Of a stretch of 64,000 nucleotides of DNA, positions 23,534 to 36,565 are shown piece by piece (position 1 is the stretch's first letter; every line of letters starts with the position of its first letter). The translations under genes were made by a program, and so were the position numbers. Origin of the DNA: Linum tenue (lineage: Eukaryota; Streptophyta; Magnoliopsida; Malpighiales; Linaceae); assembly GCA_946122785.1 (NCBI GenBank), contig CAMGYJ010000010.1, positions 49,063,134 to 49,127,133 of the forward strand, in the 5' to 3' direction. The notes under the pieces were generated by a model. The model did not search any database. It was given only the letters and a program-made list of their open reading frames with translations, and was not told where the DNA came from.

Positions 23534-24295
23534 GTTGTAGAATGGAGAGTGGGGTAAAAGAAGAACTTGGAACTTCTCCACTTGCACTTGGAGGAGTGTG
23601 AGAGCCACTAATGAATAGCAACTCAAACCTAGGCTTTTATATTTTAAAGTAACAAAGGCGATGATTTGTGCAAAAAACCATAGACGAAAACCTAGCGGAC
23701 AATAACAAAACACAAAAACGATGATTTGTGCAAAAAGACATAGACGAAAACCTAGCGAACAATAACTAAACATAAATGTTGTAGAATGGAGAGTGGGGTA
23801 AAAGAAGAACTTGGAACTTCTCCACTTGCACTTGGAGGAGTGTGAGAGCCACTAATGAATAGTAACTCAAACCTAGGCTTTTATATATTATTATTATATA
23901 TTATATTATATTATTATTATAAATTAACAAAGGCGATGATTTGTGCAAAAAACCATAGACGAAAACCTAGCGAACAATAACTAAACATAAAGATTGTAGA
24001 ATGGATTGTGGGGTAAAGGAAGAACTTGGAACTTCTCCACTTGCACTTGGAAGAGTGTGAGAGCCACTAATGAATAGTAACTCAAACTTAGGTTTTTATC
24101 TATTATTATTATTATAAATTAACAAATGCGATGATTTGTGCAAAAGGTCATAGACGAAAATCTAGCAAACAATAACTAAACATAAAGGTTGTAGAATGAA
24201 GAATGGTGTAAAAGAAGAACTTGGAACTTTCTCACTTGCACTTGGAGAAGTGTGAGAGCTACTAATGAATAATAATTCAAACTCTTAAACTTAAG
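23534..24295. repeat. Tandem repeat, about 4 copies, period 195-244 bp
   Basis: Copies start with 'gttgtagaatgga' or close variants at 23534, 23778, 23993 and 24188. Each contains 'cttggaacttctccacttgc', 'gtgtgagagccactaatgaa' and 'gatgatttgtgcaaaa'. Unit length varies because of a duplicated 60-bp block in copy 1 and a variable AT run in copies 2 and 3. The minus-strand open frame 23411-23773 lies within the repeat and is not taken as a gene. Confidence 0.85.
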
Positions 24296-24650
24296 CATAT
24301 TAATAATTCATTGAAACGAGAGACGAGACCGGATAAGCAGTCACTTTCTGTGTCTTTCTCCCCCTGCCAGTGTCTTCATCTGGCTCCCTCCGCAACCACA
24401 TATATACAGAGAAATGTTTCTTAATTAATGATGCGTCCGCCTTTTTGTCTCAAGCAATATTATTATTTCTAAATGATGAAAACTCCTCGAAACACTCTCT
24501 ATATCTAGATGAAAAGTCTCCCAGTGTCCAATTGAGAGGCGTGGTGGGTAGATGTGATAATATTATAAATGTAGGATCAGCAGCAGCAGTTTCTTTATCA
24601 TCGTCATTCAAATTATTGGAAGTATCAGGGTGCAGCAGGCGAGGAGAGAG

Positions 24651-27105
24651 ATGGGATCAAGATCATGGTCGGGGCAGCAGCGGGGGAATAGTAACATGAA
24701 GCAACGATGGTGCGCCGTTCAACCCTTGACGCCACTGATGGAAGGACCCGACCCAGACATGCAAGAGCAGCAATATGAAGCAGCAGCCGACAACAACAAC
24801 TCAAAGCTGGAGAAGGAGAGCAGCAGCAGCAGCAGCAGCAGCAATAATGTCATTTCTAACTGGGAAATCATTAGGGAATGGTTCCGCACCGACGCCAGCA
24901 GCAAGTACCATAATAAGCATCATGTTATCTCCCCAGAACTGAATGTTGGAGTGGGGCGGAAAAAGCAGCTTAAATCAGCCAAAAGCACACAAGACTTGAG
25001 GCTATTGCTTGGAGTGCTGGGGTGTCCCTTGGCCCCCATTCCCATCCCACCGCCTCCTAATCATCATCTTCCCAATTACGACGATGAGGAGGAGAATCAT
25101 CCGTCACGAGTACTAGGCGCTGTCCGGAGGGTTCACATGATCAAAGACAACATCCCAATTGTGAGTCCCCTCTAACTATAACTATAACTATAACTCCGAT
25201 CCAGACCTGCTTGTTTCGCTTAGCCCTTAAATTACTGGACACTTGTTAGTTAGTTAGTTAACGAGAAATTAATTATGAGTAGCTAATTCCAACGAATGAA
25301 TGGATTGGCCGCGCAGGAGAAATCAATGGCGAGATACATAATACAGCAATATTTGGCGGCGACTGGATGCAGTAGGGGTAGCAAGAGGAGGATGATGAAC
25401 GACAACATGTACGTGGCTGGGAGCGTGAAGATGATTCGGTGCGAGACGGAGGTCTCGTCCGGGAAGGGCGTCAAGTGCTTGGGAGGGAAGAGCGCCGTGG
25501 AAGAGGGTTGCTTTGTCCTCTGGCAAATGCTCCACCCTTGTTCTTCTTCTTCTCCTCCTATGTGGTCACTCGAACTTGCTGTCGGGCAGCTGGGATCAGC
25601 TTCTGCAAAAGGCGGCTGCCCGCGGAGGAGCTACAAGCACCATGTGGTTGCCGGTAGCGACGGCAACACCGTGTGGAGACACACTCCCTGGCTGGGGACC
25701 CATGCTGCCAAGGGTCCTCAGCGCCCTCTCCGTCGCATCATCCAGGTACCTACGTAACGTTTCTCCAATTCTCTACCGGCCACGATGGGTAATTAATTAA
25801 TTAATTACTACTTAGAGGAACAAAAAGGAATGAAAAGAATAATTAAAGCAGGCCAAGGGGATGTTGGATTTTTCAAACGCGCAAAAAAAGCAAAATAAAG
25901 TGGAGGAACAAAAAGCAGATTGAGCGGCACTACACTACTAGCCTCATTAACGTGAGGAGTTGAGAATCCCAAGGAAAGGAAACGAAAGGAATGGTTGCTT
26001 GCAGCTGAGAGATCTGTCTTGGACAAACTGTCTGCTCCGCCTTCCCTTTCCTTCCCTTCCCTTTATTAGAAAACTAAAACTAAGGCCTGCTGCGTAGCGT
26101 AACGTTGGTTGGAGTGAGTGGGGGTGGGTGGGTGACTGCCTGCCTGCCGAATGCCGATGACTGATGAGATGGAATATCTCATCCATATTGCTTTGCTTGC
26201 TTTCCCTTTACAATCATGTTCTACCTTATTCTATCTCTTCTTTTCTCCCTCCATCTCTTTTGCAACTTTCCACGTCATATATATCATCATTGAATTTGAA
26301 TTCAAAGTATTCGGTCTACATGTCCGTAAAGAGTAGTGAGTCAGTCTATGATCCATTTTAGCAAATGGGCCTTCTCTGCTTGTTTTCCTCCCAATCTTCA
26401 TAATTCAGGCCCATGGAGACTACAAATTGATAAAACCCTGATCGAGGGAGGAGGCTAAATTTTGCTTATTTGGGCCTTGTATATATGGGCTGGGCTTCTG
26501 TTATGTGGTGACAACTGACAAGAATGAATGTTGGGCTTGGACGAATGCAGGGCCTGAACCCGAAGAGCACGGGGAGGGTATTCGCGGGAGCAGAATGGGT
26601 GGGAGAGCAAAGAATAGGGGAAGACGACTGCTTCGTGCTCAAGGTGGCGGCAGAGCGTGCTGCAGTGGCGGAAAGAAGCGAAGGCCCAGCCGAAGTGCTG
26701 CGCCACGTCTTGTACGGATACTTCTCCCAAAAGAGCGGCCTACTCGTCTACCTGGAGGACTCCCATCTGACCCGAGTGGCCGTCACAGGCGCCAACTACT
26801 GTTGTACCCACAGGAGGATCAATGATGACGAAATGGAAGTGGAAGTGGAAGCAGAAGAAGAGAGATATGTGTACTGGGAGACGACGATAGGGAGCCGAAT
26901 CGGGGATTACAGGGAAGTTGAGGGTGTGATGATCGCCCACGAAGGGAGGTCTGTGGCCACGGTGTTCCGCTTCGAGGAGCAGTCGGTGCAGCACAGCAGG
27001 ACCCGGATGGAGGAGCTCTGGCGGATTGATGACGTCGTCTTTAACGTCCCTGGCCTTTCTCGAGACCACTTCATCCCTCCCTCCGACATTTTCCAATCGC
27101 CATAA
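24651..27105 (+). CDS. DUF620 family protein
   Basis: Three exons, 24651-25160, 25317-25745 and 26551-27105, with GT-AG borders all in phase 0, encode 497 residues. The family is plant-specific and its function is unknown. Exon 1 gives the variable N-terminal part with PLMEGPDPD, a poly-Ser run, NWEIIREWFR and LRLLLGVLGCPLAPIPIP. Exon 2 opens the DUF620 core: KSMARYIIQQYLAATG, EEGCFVLWQM, WSLELAVG, AGSDGNTVWRHTPWLG and PQRPLRRIIQ. Exon 3 gives GLNPKSTGRVFAGA, DCFVLKVAAE, LRHVLYGYFSQKSGLLVYLE, an acidic insert (EVEVEAEEE), YWETTIGSRIGDYREVEGV, HSRTRMEELW and FNVPGLSRDHFIPP. The order matches family members along the whole length. The start is the ATG at 24651; the longer frame upstream opens only with GTG. 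It lies downstream of the kinase on the same strand, separated by 4.6 kb and a tandem repeat. Confidence 0.9.
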
Positions 27106-27828
27106 CCGGATCATCACGCACATCGATCGGAGGATTATTATTAATTATATTCACAGATAGAAGAATGATCAGACAGAGATATCTATCATTATATTGCACG
27201 CCTTACCTTATGCATCTATGCCAATGCCAATGCCTATGTCTATGCATTCATTTATATATATATAATATATTTACTTATATATAGCTTGTTGCATGCACGC
27301 ATTCTATATAACACTAGCGACTAGTAGACTACTTTTGGATTTGTCCTTTTTCACACTAATTAGTCCGCACCTCAGCTGCCACATGACATCGCCATTGATT
27401 CCTGTATCTATTTTTGTCAACAACATATACATATAGTCCATTTTATTTACTACTACGCCGCTACTACTACTACGATGTATTCAATCCTTAAGCATGCAAG
27501 CTCACCTGATTATAGATCATTTCATAAAATCCAATTAGTCATCTTTATAATTCTTTCTTGCTTGCTTCCCATCTCAGCTCAGCTCAGCTCCAAGTTAAAT
27601 CCATTCAGCTTTCATATGTAGTCTCTAACTAATTTCAAAAAAAAATTATATAAGTAAAATCGGTTAAATTGGAATGAAAAATCGACAATAATTAAGATAA
27701 AAAGGTAAAGAACACACATATTTATATAATTCACTAACGCAATGTGTGTGAGCTAATCCATGGGCAGGAGAGTTATTTTCACTATACTTGAGGAGATACA
27801 GGTTACAGAGCGATTGAGAAGTATATAT
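27106..27828. other. 3' flank of the DUF620 gene, no further gene
   Basis: This is AT-rich sequence with TA-rich tracts near 27250-27310 and a short 'cagct' repeat near 27575. No coding region is seen. Confidence 0.4.
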
Positions 27829-28270
27829 TAGGGCTGGCTATTTGGACCGGGACCGGATGAAAAACCGGAAACCGGACCGTATAACCCGGACCGAGATCGG
27901 ACCGGGACCGGATAGTAAACAATCCAATCCAATCTTTGGGCTTAGATTTGAGGTAAAAAACCGGATAAAGACCGGATAAGAGAGCTCAACACCCAAAACT
28001 TAAGGGTAATTTGCATAAACGGTCACAAACCTTTACACTTAGTACAAAACTTAACCAACTCCTCACCCTTTTAGGCCTTAGGCCACTCAAATTCCCACAA
28101 TCTCAATATAAAATCAAGACCGAATTGGGACCGGACCGGGTCAAGACCGGACCGGATCAAGACCGGACTGTATCCAATCCAATCTTCGGTCCTTATATTC
28201 TCAAAAAAACCGGACTGGACCGAATCAATTTGGGCCAATTTAACCGGACCGGACCGTATAGCCACCCCTA
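27829..28270. mobile_element. hAT-type MITE copy 1, 442 bp
   Basis: Ends TAGGGCTGGCTATTTGG and GTATAGCCACCCCTA are imperfect inverted repeats. The 8-bp duplication GTATATAT is perfect (27821-27828 and 28271-28278). The inside is full of 'accggaccgg' motifs near both ends. A near-identical copy is at 36689-37114. No transposase is present. Confidence 0.9.
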
Positions 28271-28278
28271 GTATATAT

Positions 28279-28698
28279 AGCACTTCTTCAAATGGCCTAT
28301 CTCTAATACAATTTGATAAATGATAAGGTTACCGACTAGACCCAGAATATAAATCCAAATGTGTATAACCTCATACACCGTGAGAGCGGATAGGGTACAG
28401 AAAGACCCCATAACTTCCATTCGACGGTAAATAATCAGATTCAAATCATATCAATATCTTCTTTATATGGGATACTAGCTAGCTGCATGCGCCTCTCTCG
28501 ATCGGTATCTCTTTATATATATAAATATGAAAAGACATATATAATTTGTGATAAGTAAATAGCTATAGATAAATCAAAGATGAAAAAGGAAAGAAAAAAA
28601 CTCGATCCGCCCAAAGATGGCTTGCTAACGGACACGTATGGTGAATGTAGCTGGATAGGTAGGCAGGAGTGCTTCTAGCTGGCTGGCATAAGCGGTAA
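28279..28698. other. 3' flank of the MYB-CC gene
   Basis: No gene is seen. It probably holds the 3' untranslated region of the minus-strand gene that ends at 28699. Confidence 0.4.
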
Positions 28699-31361
28699 CT
28701 ACATGGTGGGAGCCCTAGCCGGCGGCGAGGGTCGCTCAGGCTTCCCGGTGGCAAATTTCCTATGGTGGAGATGTTGATGATCCATAGTGGTGGTGGTGGG
28801 TCCCATTAACAACAACCCATGATGATCCCCGCCAACTTGTTGCTGTCCTACCATCAGCTGTTGCATGGGCTTCGACTCGTACAATGAATCCTGTAGATGA
28901 TGATGATTGTTCATGTGAATCTGCACTTGATCATGCATCTGAATCTGATCCTCATCGTCGTCAACATCACAATCCTCCTCCTCCTCCTCCTCCTCGTCCG
29001 TTGCACCGCCGGCCTGCTGCTGCTGCTTCTGCTTCTGCCCGCAATTCCCGACCGCCGCCGGTTCTTGCAACCGGAGATCCTCCGCCGACGACCACATCAT
29101 CAATGACGACCCGCTCTTACTGTTGGTGTAAGGGTTGTGGCGCTTGTTGTTGGAGCCAAGGGAAAGTGCAGCAGCGTCGACATGTACGCTGTTGGGTACG
29201 TTGGACGAGTGCATCATTAAGGGCAATGGCAAGGCTGTTGGATCAATGCTGGTGCCGTAGATGTTGAGGTCTTGCACTGACGGAAAGTTGAGCGCTGCTG
29301 CTTGTCCTATGTCCTTCATTCCCACCACCATCTCAGCATTAATGCTGTTGGTGTTATTACTATTGTGCAAGTGATGTTGGTGGTGGAGATGATCATGAGG
29401 ATCCCCGTGAATGCCGGCTGGCCCAACACCGCCACTTGTTGCTTTGGCCGTCGTTGTTGGGTTACTGTAGGGCTGATGATGTTCGCCGGCGGCCAGGGTC
29501 TGACAGGCTTTCTCCAGCATGCTTTGCATGTATTTCCCTTGCGCCTCTATCCTCAATTGCAGGTGTCTTTGTACCTGCACCATATATTTACATTAACCAC
29601 ATTTTGATCACATGCACCAATATTCATTTGCCTTACATTCTCTAACATCCTTTTCTTCTTCTTCTTCTTTGTCTTTTTTGCCGCTTCCAAATATCACTAT
29701 ATATATTTTTTAATTAGTTAAGTAGCATGTCCATTTAACTGACTAACTAACTAAATAGAAGGTTAATCACTTGGGGATGTATTATTTGTATCAAATTATG
29801 GGGAGGGAGGAGAGTTAATTAAGTACCTCCAATTGTTCATGCAGTCGTCTCTGGACTTCCATTTGCATCCTAATCCCATCAACCACGTTTGAGTTACTAT
29901 TGTTCATATGCATCGCCAACCAACAGAAGGAGAGAAAAGTTTAAGAATAAAACCCAATCCCCCAATCCCCCACAAAAAGAAAAGGAAGGAAGTAAAATCC
30001 AGATCTCAGATACTTTCTACAATCAGGATCATCATCATCAACACCCTTTTTGATGATCATGCATAATTGAGTAGGCTTGAGCTACTTAAATATTTAAAAC
30101 ATGAAGTTGATCATTGTAAGAACTTCTTTTTCAGAGGTTTCTCTCAGATAATTATTTTCATAATTAAATAAACAATAATGTTTTGATAGTATCACTTACT
30201 CGTTCATACTACGGCCCATCATTCCAGATGAAGAAGGTAAATTTCGTTGAAGATCTAATGCGGAAGCTGCTGCATGCATGTGCATATTATAGCACGGAAA
30301 TTAATTAGGATTAATAATTATGCACAAAATTAATTAAATATGCATGGATATGTTTAATTAAGATTATACGTGGCTAAGACATTTAGGTTATGTATAGGAC
30401 TGACCATCCTTCATAGAATGATCATTGAGCTCCTTGTGAGGTTGCTTCCCAAGCCTAAATTTCTGCACGAAGACACCCACCAATCATCATATGAAATCAA
30501 TGGAATTAGTTTCAGGAAATCTTGTCAAACTGAAAAATAGTAATCGACCGCGCGCTCATGAAGAATATAATTCAACACATGACAGAATCAGTAGTACATG
30601 AAACCAAAGTGGTAAAGTAAAAATCCAAAATTAGGGGCTAAAATTCTTATACTCGAATCAGTAGTATATAAAATTCTAATTCCATAAATATATGTGAAGA
30701 AAAATGTCCCGAAAACTTTGACAGGAAGCAAAGATGAAAAAGAAAGAAAGGAAGGAAGGAAGGAAGGAAAATAGAGGGGGAGTTAGAAGGGAGAATAATC
30801 AAGGAAAGGAACGTACGTACCTGAAGATGGCTTTTGAGATGATAAAGGGTAAGGCCCTTCACACCCATGACCCTCATGATCGTCTTAGGAGTCGCCTCTG
30901 CAAACCAAGTTAACATCATCATCGTCACATATATATAATTCATGAGTAAGCTAGAAATTGAATAAAAAGAAGAAAAGCAAGGCAGAAAAGGGATGGGATG
31001 AAAGAGTGGTACTGTCGGGGCCTCCGAGCTGGGTGACTGCGTCAACGAAGCGCTCATGGAGCTCCACCGTCCATCGGAGTCGGGGCTTCGGGTCGGTGGT
31101 GAGAACCAGGCCCGAGTCACCCTGCTGCTGCTGAACTACATGGCACCCTCCCCCTGCCCCTGAAGATGATGACGACATCCCCCCGCCTCCCCCCGACCTA
31201 TGATCATGAAGGTGATGACTGTGTTGATTGTGATGATGATGATGATGGTGCTGCTGCTGCGAAGAAGAATTCATCATCATCCCGCCGTTACTGCCGCTGT
31301 TGGTATTGTGACTGCTGGATGTTGCTGTTGTCGAGGGTTTCTTCACATGACCATGGAACAT
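28699..31361 (-). CDS. MYB-CC transcription factor, PHL2/PHL3-like
   Basis: Exons on the minus strand: 31013-31361, 30821-30897, 30405-30462, 30200-30266, 29827-29869 and 28699-29574, with closing phases (489 residues). The G2-like MYB DNA-binding domain lies at about 94-148: PRLRWTVELHERFVDAVTQL, then KATPKTIMRVMGVKGLTLYH and LKSHLQKFRLGKQ across exons 1-3. The coiled-coil domain typical of MYB-CC factors follows at about 185-224, with LHEQLE and VQRHLQLRIEAQGKYMQ. The N-terminus has poly-His and Gly/Ser runs. The long C-terminal exon has Gln and His runs and an acidic stretch. The order QGDSGLVLTTDPKPRLRW is that of the PHL2/PHL3 group, which acts with PHR1 in phosphate-starvation responses; this role is by family only. 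Exon 4 has a CAGCAG acceptor (30267-30272), so a one-Ala splice variant is possible. A CT-repeat lies in the leader. Confidence 0.92.
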
Positions 31362-31371
31362 TCTACTTCTC

Positions 31372-31376
31372 TCTCT

Positions 31377-31409
<33 letters not shown>
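31372..31409. repeat. CT/GA microsatellite in the MYB-CC leader
   Basis: A nearly pure CT run (GA on the coding strand) lies 10-50 bases upstream of the MYB-CC start codon. GA-rich leaders are common in plant genes and can bind BBR/BPC GAGA factors. It may also vary in length between individuals. Confidence 0.7.
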
Positions 31410-31414
<5 letters not shown>

Positions 31415-31740
31415 CTTGGGTTGCGCAGCCCCGGCCCTGGCTGGCTCCGATCGAGAGAGATTCAGGAACAAATGCGATATTCACTCTTGCCTCCTTAATA
31501 AGACGGACATGCAAGAGAGAGTGCAAATTGCAATTCATATAAAAAGTCTTTATTATTATGGTGGGGTCGCTTTTCAACAAGCAAGTACGACCAAATGCCC
31601 TAGATATGCAAAAACAAAATTATAAATTCATTACCATATATACACCATTAATTAATCAATTAATCAATTAAACCTTAAACCAAACAAGCAGTATATATAG
31701 TATTTAGTGTAGTACTAATGAGTGAGTTCTAGTTGATTCC

Positions 31741-31915
31741 CAGTGGCGCCACTTGAGCGTTTCCGACGGCACCCTTGGTATCGGAGGCGAAGCCTCCCCG
31801 ATGTTGGTAGCAGAAAGCCCTGGTTAGTATGCAGGTACCCCCAGTGGTTTAGTAGGCCCCGCTGTCGCTCAAGAGGCACGTGGGGCTGATGTTCCTTGGG
31901 TTATCAAATAAAAAA
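31741..31915 (+). mobile_element. SINE-like retroposon, 175 bp, with 15-bp target duplication
   Basis: A 175-bp GC-richer body is flanked by a 15-base direct repeat, GTTCTAGTTGATTCC (31726-31740) and GTTCTAGTTAATTCC (31916-31930), one mismatch. It ends in 'ttatcaaataaaaaa'. Long target duplications and an A-rich tail point to LINE-driven insertion. I could not make out clear pol III A and B boxes, so it may also be a short processed RNA copy. It lies about 380 bp upstream of the MYB-CC start. Confidence 0.6.
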
Positions 31916-31930
31916 GTTCTAGTTAATTCC

Positions 31931-34598
31931 ATGAACGTTTTCTTATTATTGGAATGTTAATCTCCTCGATTATTATAAGGCTGATTACTTGGGGTTCTCA
32001 TGGATGGATTAATTAGCACATTATGGTTTTTATAACAAATTATAGATAGCTTAATCAAATTATTAATTATCAGTATTAACAGACCAAACACATGGAGTTA
32101 CCCATCCTGCCTTTTTTGTTGTGATACAAAACTTAGTAAGCATTAATTAACATGCTAATTAATTAAGCCGATTAGTTTTTTGGGAGTAGTTATCTTTTGA
32201 GCTTCTTTTATTTCTCTGCCTTTTCTTTTCCTTTCCCTGAAGAAAATGGTATATGTAGAATTCGTATATTACTTACTGCTAAAGGGAAATCAAAAGGAGG
32301 GGAGGGAGATAGAAAGAAAGAAAGGGAACAGAAACCCACAAACTAAACTATACAACAAAAACAAAAGGCAGGCAGAAGGGTGCATGCTAGCAGCTACGAA
32401 TTGATAAATCAATAAATAAAGAATGATGTGTTCTCCTTTTAGGGCCGGGCCTGGTTGTGCTCATCAACATGCATGAGTTACTTACTAGGATGATGGTTTC
32501 TTGTTGTTACTTGCGCACTAGCTGCTATGGTGAGAGTAAGAGAGAGCGAGATCGAGCTATACATGTTGAAATTATCTAATTAGCAGCCAAGCCATGCACT
32601 CCATGAGCCCCCTTGCCCTTTTCCCACCCAAAAAGACGTGCAAGTAGCTAGAAGACATGAGTAGTAGGCAGGCAGGCAGGCAGGCATATAGTGGTCAGGA
32701 GATCATCTTAGCATTTAGCTACACCACCAAAGTAAAAAGTAACATCAAATTAAAGAAGAAAAAAGAAGGGAGAAGAGAAGAGAAGAGAAGAGGCAAAAGA
32801 AAAGGAAAGGAAAGAAAAGAAAAGAAAGCATGCTGCAGAAGGGATCATTAATGTATGGGGGCGGAGAGAGAGGTTACAGGTCTGTCTCTGTCTGTCTTTT
32901 TCCCTTTTGTGGAACTGAAGATTGTCCCGTACCCTATGACGACTGACTATGCGCTAGATAGATAGACACCACACCAGTGCAGTGCCAGTGAGTGAGTACT
33001 CGCTCGCTCGCTCGCTCGCTCCAAGGCATGCATTGGCATTCCCCCGTCTTCCATCATTTTACTTTCTGCTACGATTCTTAATGTATATCTCGTTTTGGAA
33101 GTATCACATAAATAATATATCAACCTCGTAAAACCCCCTTACCAATTCCAAAAAATCTCCACAAAAATAATAACCCATGCACCATGTGCCCATTCCATGC
33201 ATTCACTAGAGATGAGATCCAGGGCTACCTACTTAATGCTGCCAAACATTTTAAGCACAACTATAGTCTATAGCTTACTAGTTATATTCATCTTTATTGA
33301 TCACATCTTCCTTTTTTTTTTTTTTTAGACTACTGAGTGAGTAGTGATTAGTGATATGATTTACGTTCCTAAATCTGCGTCAACTTATAACAACTATGAC
33401 ATATTATTACTCATAAAACTAAAAACATTAAGTAGTAATAATAATGTAATTGAAGAGCTTGTGCGTGGGAGAATTAGTTAGAAAAACATTGTAGAATTAT
33501 TGTTTAATTAATACCCAAGCGGTCGGCCGATCGATCGAGAGGGGAATATATGCTTTCTTCTTTCACAATCAAAGTAAGATTCGTCCCACCATTCCATTCC
33601 AATCCAACCCTCCCCGGCGCGGCCCAACACCTCTCTCTCTCTATATATATATATATGGTAACTTCTCGCTTACACATCTGATTATTGGATATATATATAT
33701 ATATATATATTACGTCCTATTTCAAAATTATTAAAATTGTCAATTATTATTTTTTATTAAATTTATATTAGAGTTTGGATTTAATAAATCAGAACTTCAT
33801 ACTTATTTGTTAGAAGTTATGAAATATTATCATACTACAAATTCGATTTAATTTATAGTATATAATAAATATTTTATTAGAAGTACCCAAGATATCATAT
33901 CGTCTGATGCATATAGTTTTAATAATTAAACTCCAACAGCTAGCCAAATGCAATCTTAACGTTTGGAAAAGGGTGGGCAATGATCGATCTTTATATATAG
34001 CATTTCAGGCTCATCAATCCAGTCCAGTTAGTTTGAATTTGTTCCAATGATACTTTGAATGATCACCAAATCTTTCTTTCTAAACTTACTTCTTTTATTA
34101 ATATTTCTAAAATTACTTTGACGCCATATACATACATATATATATAGCAGTTAATATACATAAATGTCCCCGACCGTCCGTCCGGCGACGCGGAAATCTG
34201 CATGCATGCGCTCCAAGTGGGGAAACCCGGGCAGCTGATTGGAGAGGCAGCCCTACTTCCCGCAACTTATTGATCAGTAAAATTTCCAAAGCTGATTTAT
34301 TTCAATATTATTTTATATTTCTATTTATTTATAAGTTGAGTTAATTAATAAATTACGCACCCATGAATGATAGGCTAGCGGACCTAAGTAAGTAAGTAGT
34401 AGCACAGCCACAGCGTAACATCCACATGATGCATGTAATTATTAGCAACTTTATGTATTTTGGCTTTTGCAACTTCTCGATCCACTTGTGATTGAGTTGA
34501 GCGAGCAAAAAAGAGATGCTGTTATGCTACCCCGTCCTTGTGCATGCTGTATAATGTTTTTATGCCATATTTAATTTCCCTTCCCGCATTAATTTATT

Positions 34599-34600
<2 letters not shown>
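31931..34600. other. Intergenic region, simple repeats only
   Basis: No gene is recognised. It has many simple repeats: GGCA copies near 32665, GAAGA and GAAAG purine runs at 32750-32830, CTCG copies at 32998-33020, a poly-T at 33312-33326 and TA runs at 33640-33710. It is AT-rich otherwise and probably includes distal promoter sequence of the MYB-CC gene. Confidence 0.45.

Positions 34601-34602
<2 letters not shown>

Positions 34603-34657
<55 letters not shown>
34603..34657. repeat. TA microsatellite
   Basis: About 27 uninterrupted TA units. Confidence 0.95.
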
Positions 34658-34661
<4 letters not shown>

Positions 34662-36565
34662 AGGGGAATTTTAATTAATTAGGAGATAAAATAATAATTA
34701 GCAAAAGTTGTGGTTTAACTCTTAGTATGTACGCTATTGTATAGGTTAGTTAGGAAAAGGGGTATTAAGTTTGTTACTTTAATGGGCTTTGAAATAAAAG
34801 AAGCCACGTTAGAAGTTAGCTTGAAGACCAAGCACCTTTTCCCCCAAATGAATATATTCCTCCGCCAAAGAATGAATATATTCCTCAGCAGCAAGGTGAA
34901 GTTAAATGGAGGGAGAGGGACCCGTAGAAGCACCATCTTTATGTGATGTCCAGTCCAACCATTCTTACTTTTCTTTCTGTTCCGACCCCTCCATTCTTTG
35001 ATCTTTTCCACTCTCTCCCCCCTCCCTCCCTCTCTAGCTAGCAAGATATTAGGAATGGGCGAATAGCCATTGATGGATAGGCGACTATGGCTATCTCTTA
35101 TGGTATCTCTTTCGGCCAAAATCTTAGTGAAACATAATTGATTTACACTTTTGACTTCTTACCAAAAATACAGTTCAAATAAGAGTATTCGATGTTTGTT
35201 ATGATTTACGACAAAGTTAAATTAAATTATACTTTCATTAAGGTTCAATGAAGCTCTAGAACAACAACTATGGCTAGAATTGTAGAAGAAAATATAAAAA
35301 GATAAAGTTTGACATTGAATTGTTTAGTGTGAATTTGACAAACCTTTGCTCCGTCATCTTCACTTTCTAATTATAGCTATCATAAATAACTACCTTGAAA
35401 AGCTCATCAACTAATGTGAAGTGATCGGTTACCCTCTCAACTACCCTAACAATGCCTTGACATTGGATGTGTCACTCTCTTTAGTCTTAACCCCCCTCCA
35501 TTTAGTACTTATTTAGTAGTTTGCATGTCGGATGAGGAAGAGGGTTAAGGCAAGACTCTCCTTGTTACATATGGCTGGATATTCGAATCATATGTGCTAA
35601 AATGACAAAAAATAATTCACCACTTATGACCATGATAGCAGTAGGAGTTCTCCACTTGGCACTTGATACCATCCCCTTATCAACCTAAGGGTATGTCAAT
35701 CTCCCTCCCCATCTTACTAAGGAGGTACTTAGACTGTTAGTCACACTACAAGACTGACTACTTGGATTGCAAGACTACTTGGATGGAAACCCAATACTTA
35801 CTTACTAAGATTTTATGGGAGCCTTGGTAAACTAGTATATAAGGAACCATTTTTTAGGTTGTGGTCCCCAACACATCAAGACCAACATACACTCTCTTCT
35901 TCTCCCCATCAAGAAGATCAAAGGTCTCCCGTTTATGAACTAAAGAGGCTTGGTTGAGAAAGGTCACAATACCTCATGGATCATGCTCTAAGAGTATCCT
36001 CCAGTTTTAGATTGTCGCTCAGATTCTGCATCAAGTTATTGGCAACCCCCCCCCCCCCCCCTTCACATCACACCAGGAGAAGTATGTTGATGACCGTACC
36101 CCATCGCCAAACCTCACCTTGCCACAAAGTGTGTACTCCAAGGTTGGTCATATTTCACCTCACCTTATAGAACAAGGGGTATATTGATTACCTTCCTAAT
36201 CATACAAGGAGGGGTGCTTTAGACAGGATACTACATTGCCATCCATCTCTCACACATCCCTCAACTTGCCACACCGAGGTGGGTATTTTTTTCCTCATCT
36301 TATTGCACTAGGGGATATGCTGATCACACACGCCCAATCGCATTAGGGAGGCTCATCGTCACACCCTCCAACCTTATCCAAATTTTGGAGTGTAGGTCTA
36401 GTGTGCATGTGTGCTGAAATGGGTGTCATAGGCCCAATAACTCAACTCATATGGCTCATTTTAATCGATTTTAGTTGTTATAATTAAGTTGGTCGTATAA
36501 AGCCATTTAATCCATTGTATTTAAGCAATGTGGTACAAGGTTAATTTTTCTATAAACGGTCTGTT
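34658..36565. other. Intergenic region with degenerate repeats
   Basis: No gene is recognised. From about 35640 to 36365, segments with 'cttgccac', 'cctcacctta...aaggggtat' and 'aggaggg' patterns recur in loosely similar form, suggesting an old tandem repeat. There is a poly-C run at 36047-36061. Open frames on either strand are short and featureless. Confidence 0.35.

Noticed and set aside
23411..23773. 120-codon frame with internal repeat
   Set aside because: The repeat is only the DNA tandem unit read through; composition is not protein-like.
23534..24295. Regularly spaced repeats as a CRISPR-like array
   Set aside because: Units are about 200 bp without short repeat-spacer layout, and this is a plant nuclear locus.
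24370..24699. 109-codon frame upstream of DUF620
   Set aside because: It overlaps the DUF620 start in another frame and ends in a Gly/Arg-rich shadow; there is no family match.
31166..31625. Plus-strand frames across the MYB-CC first exon
   Set aside because: They are shadows of His, Ser and Gly codon runs on the minus strand.
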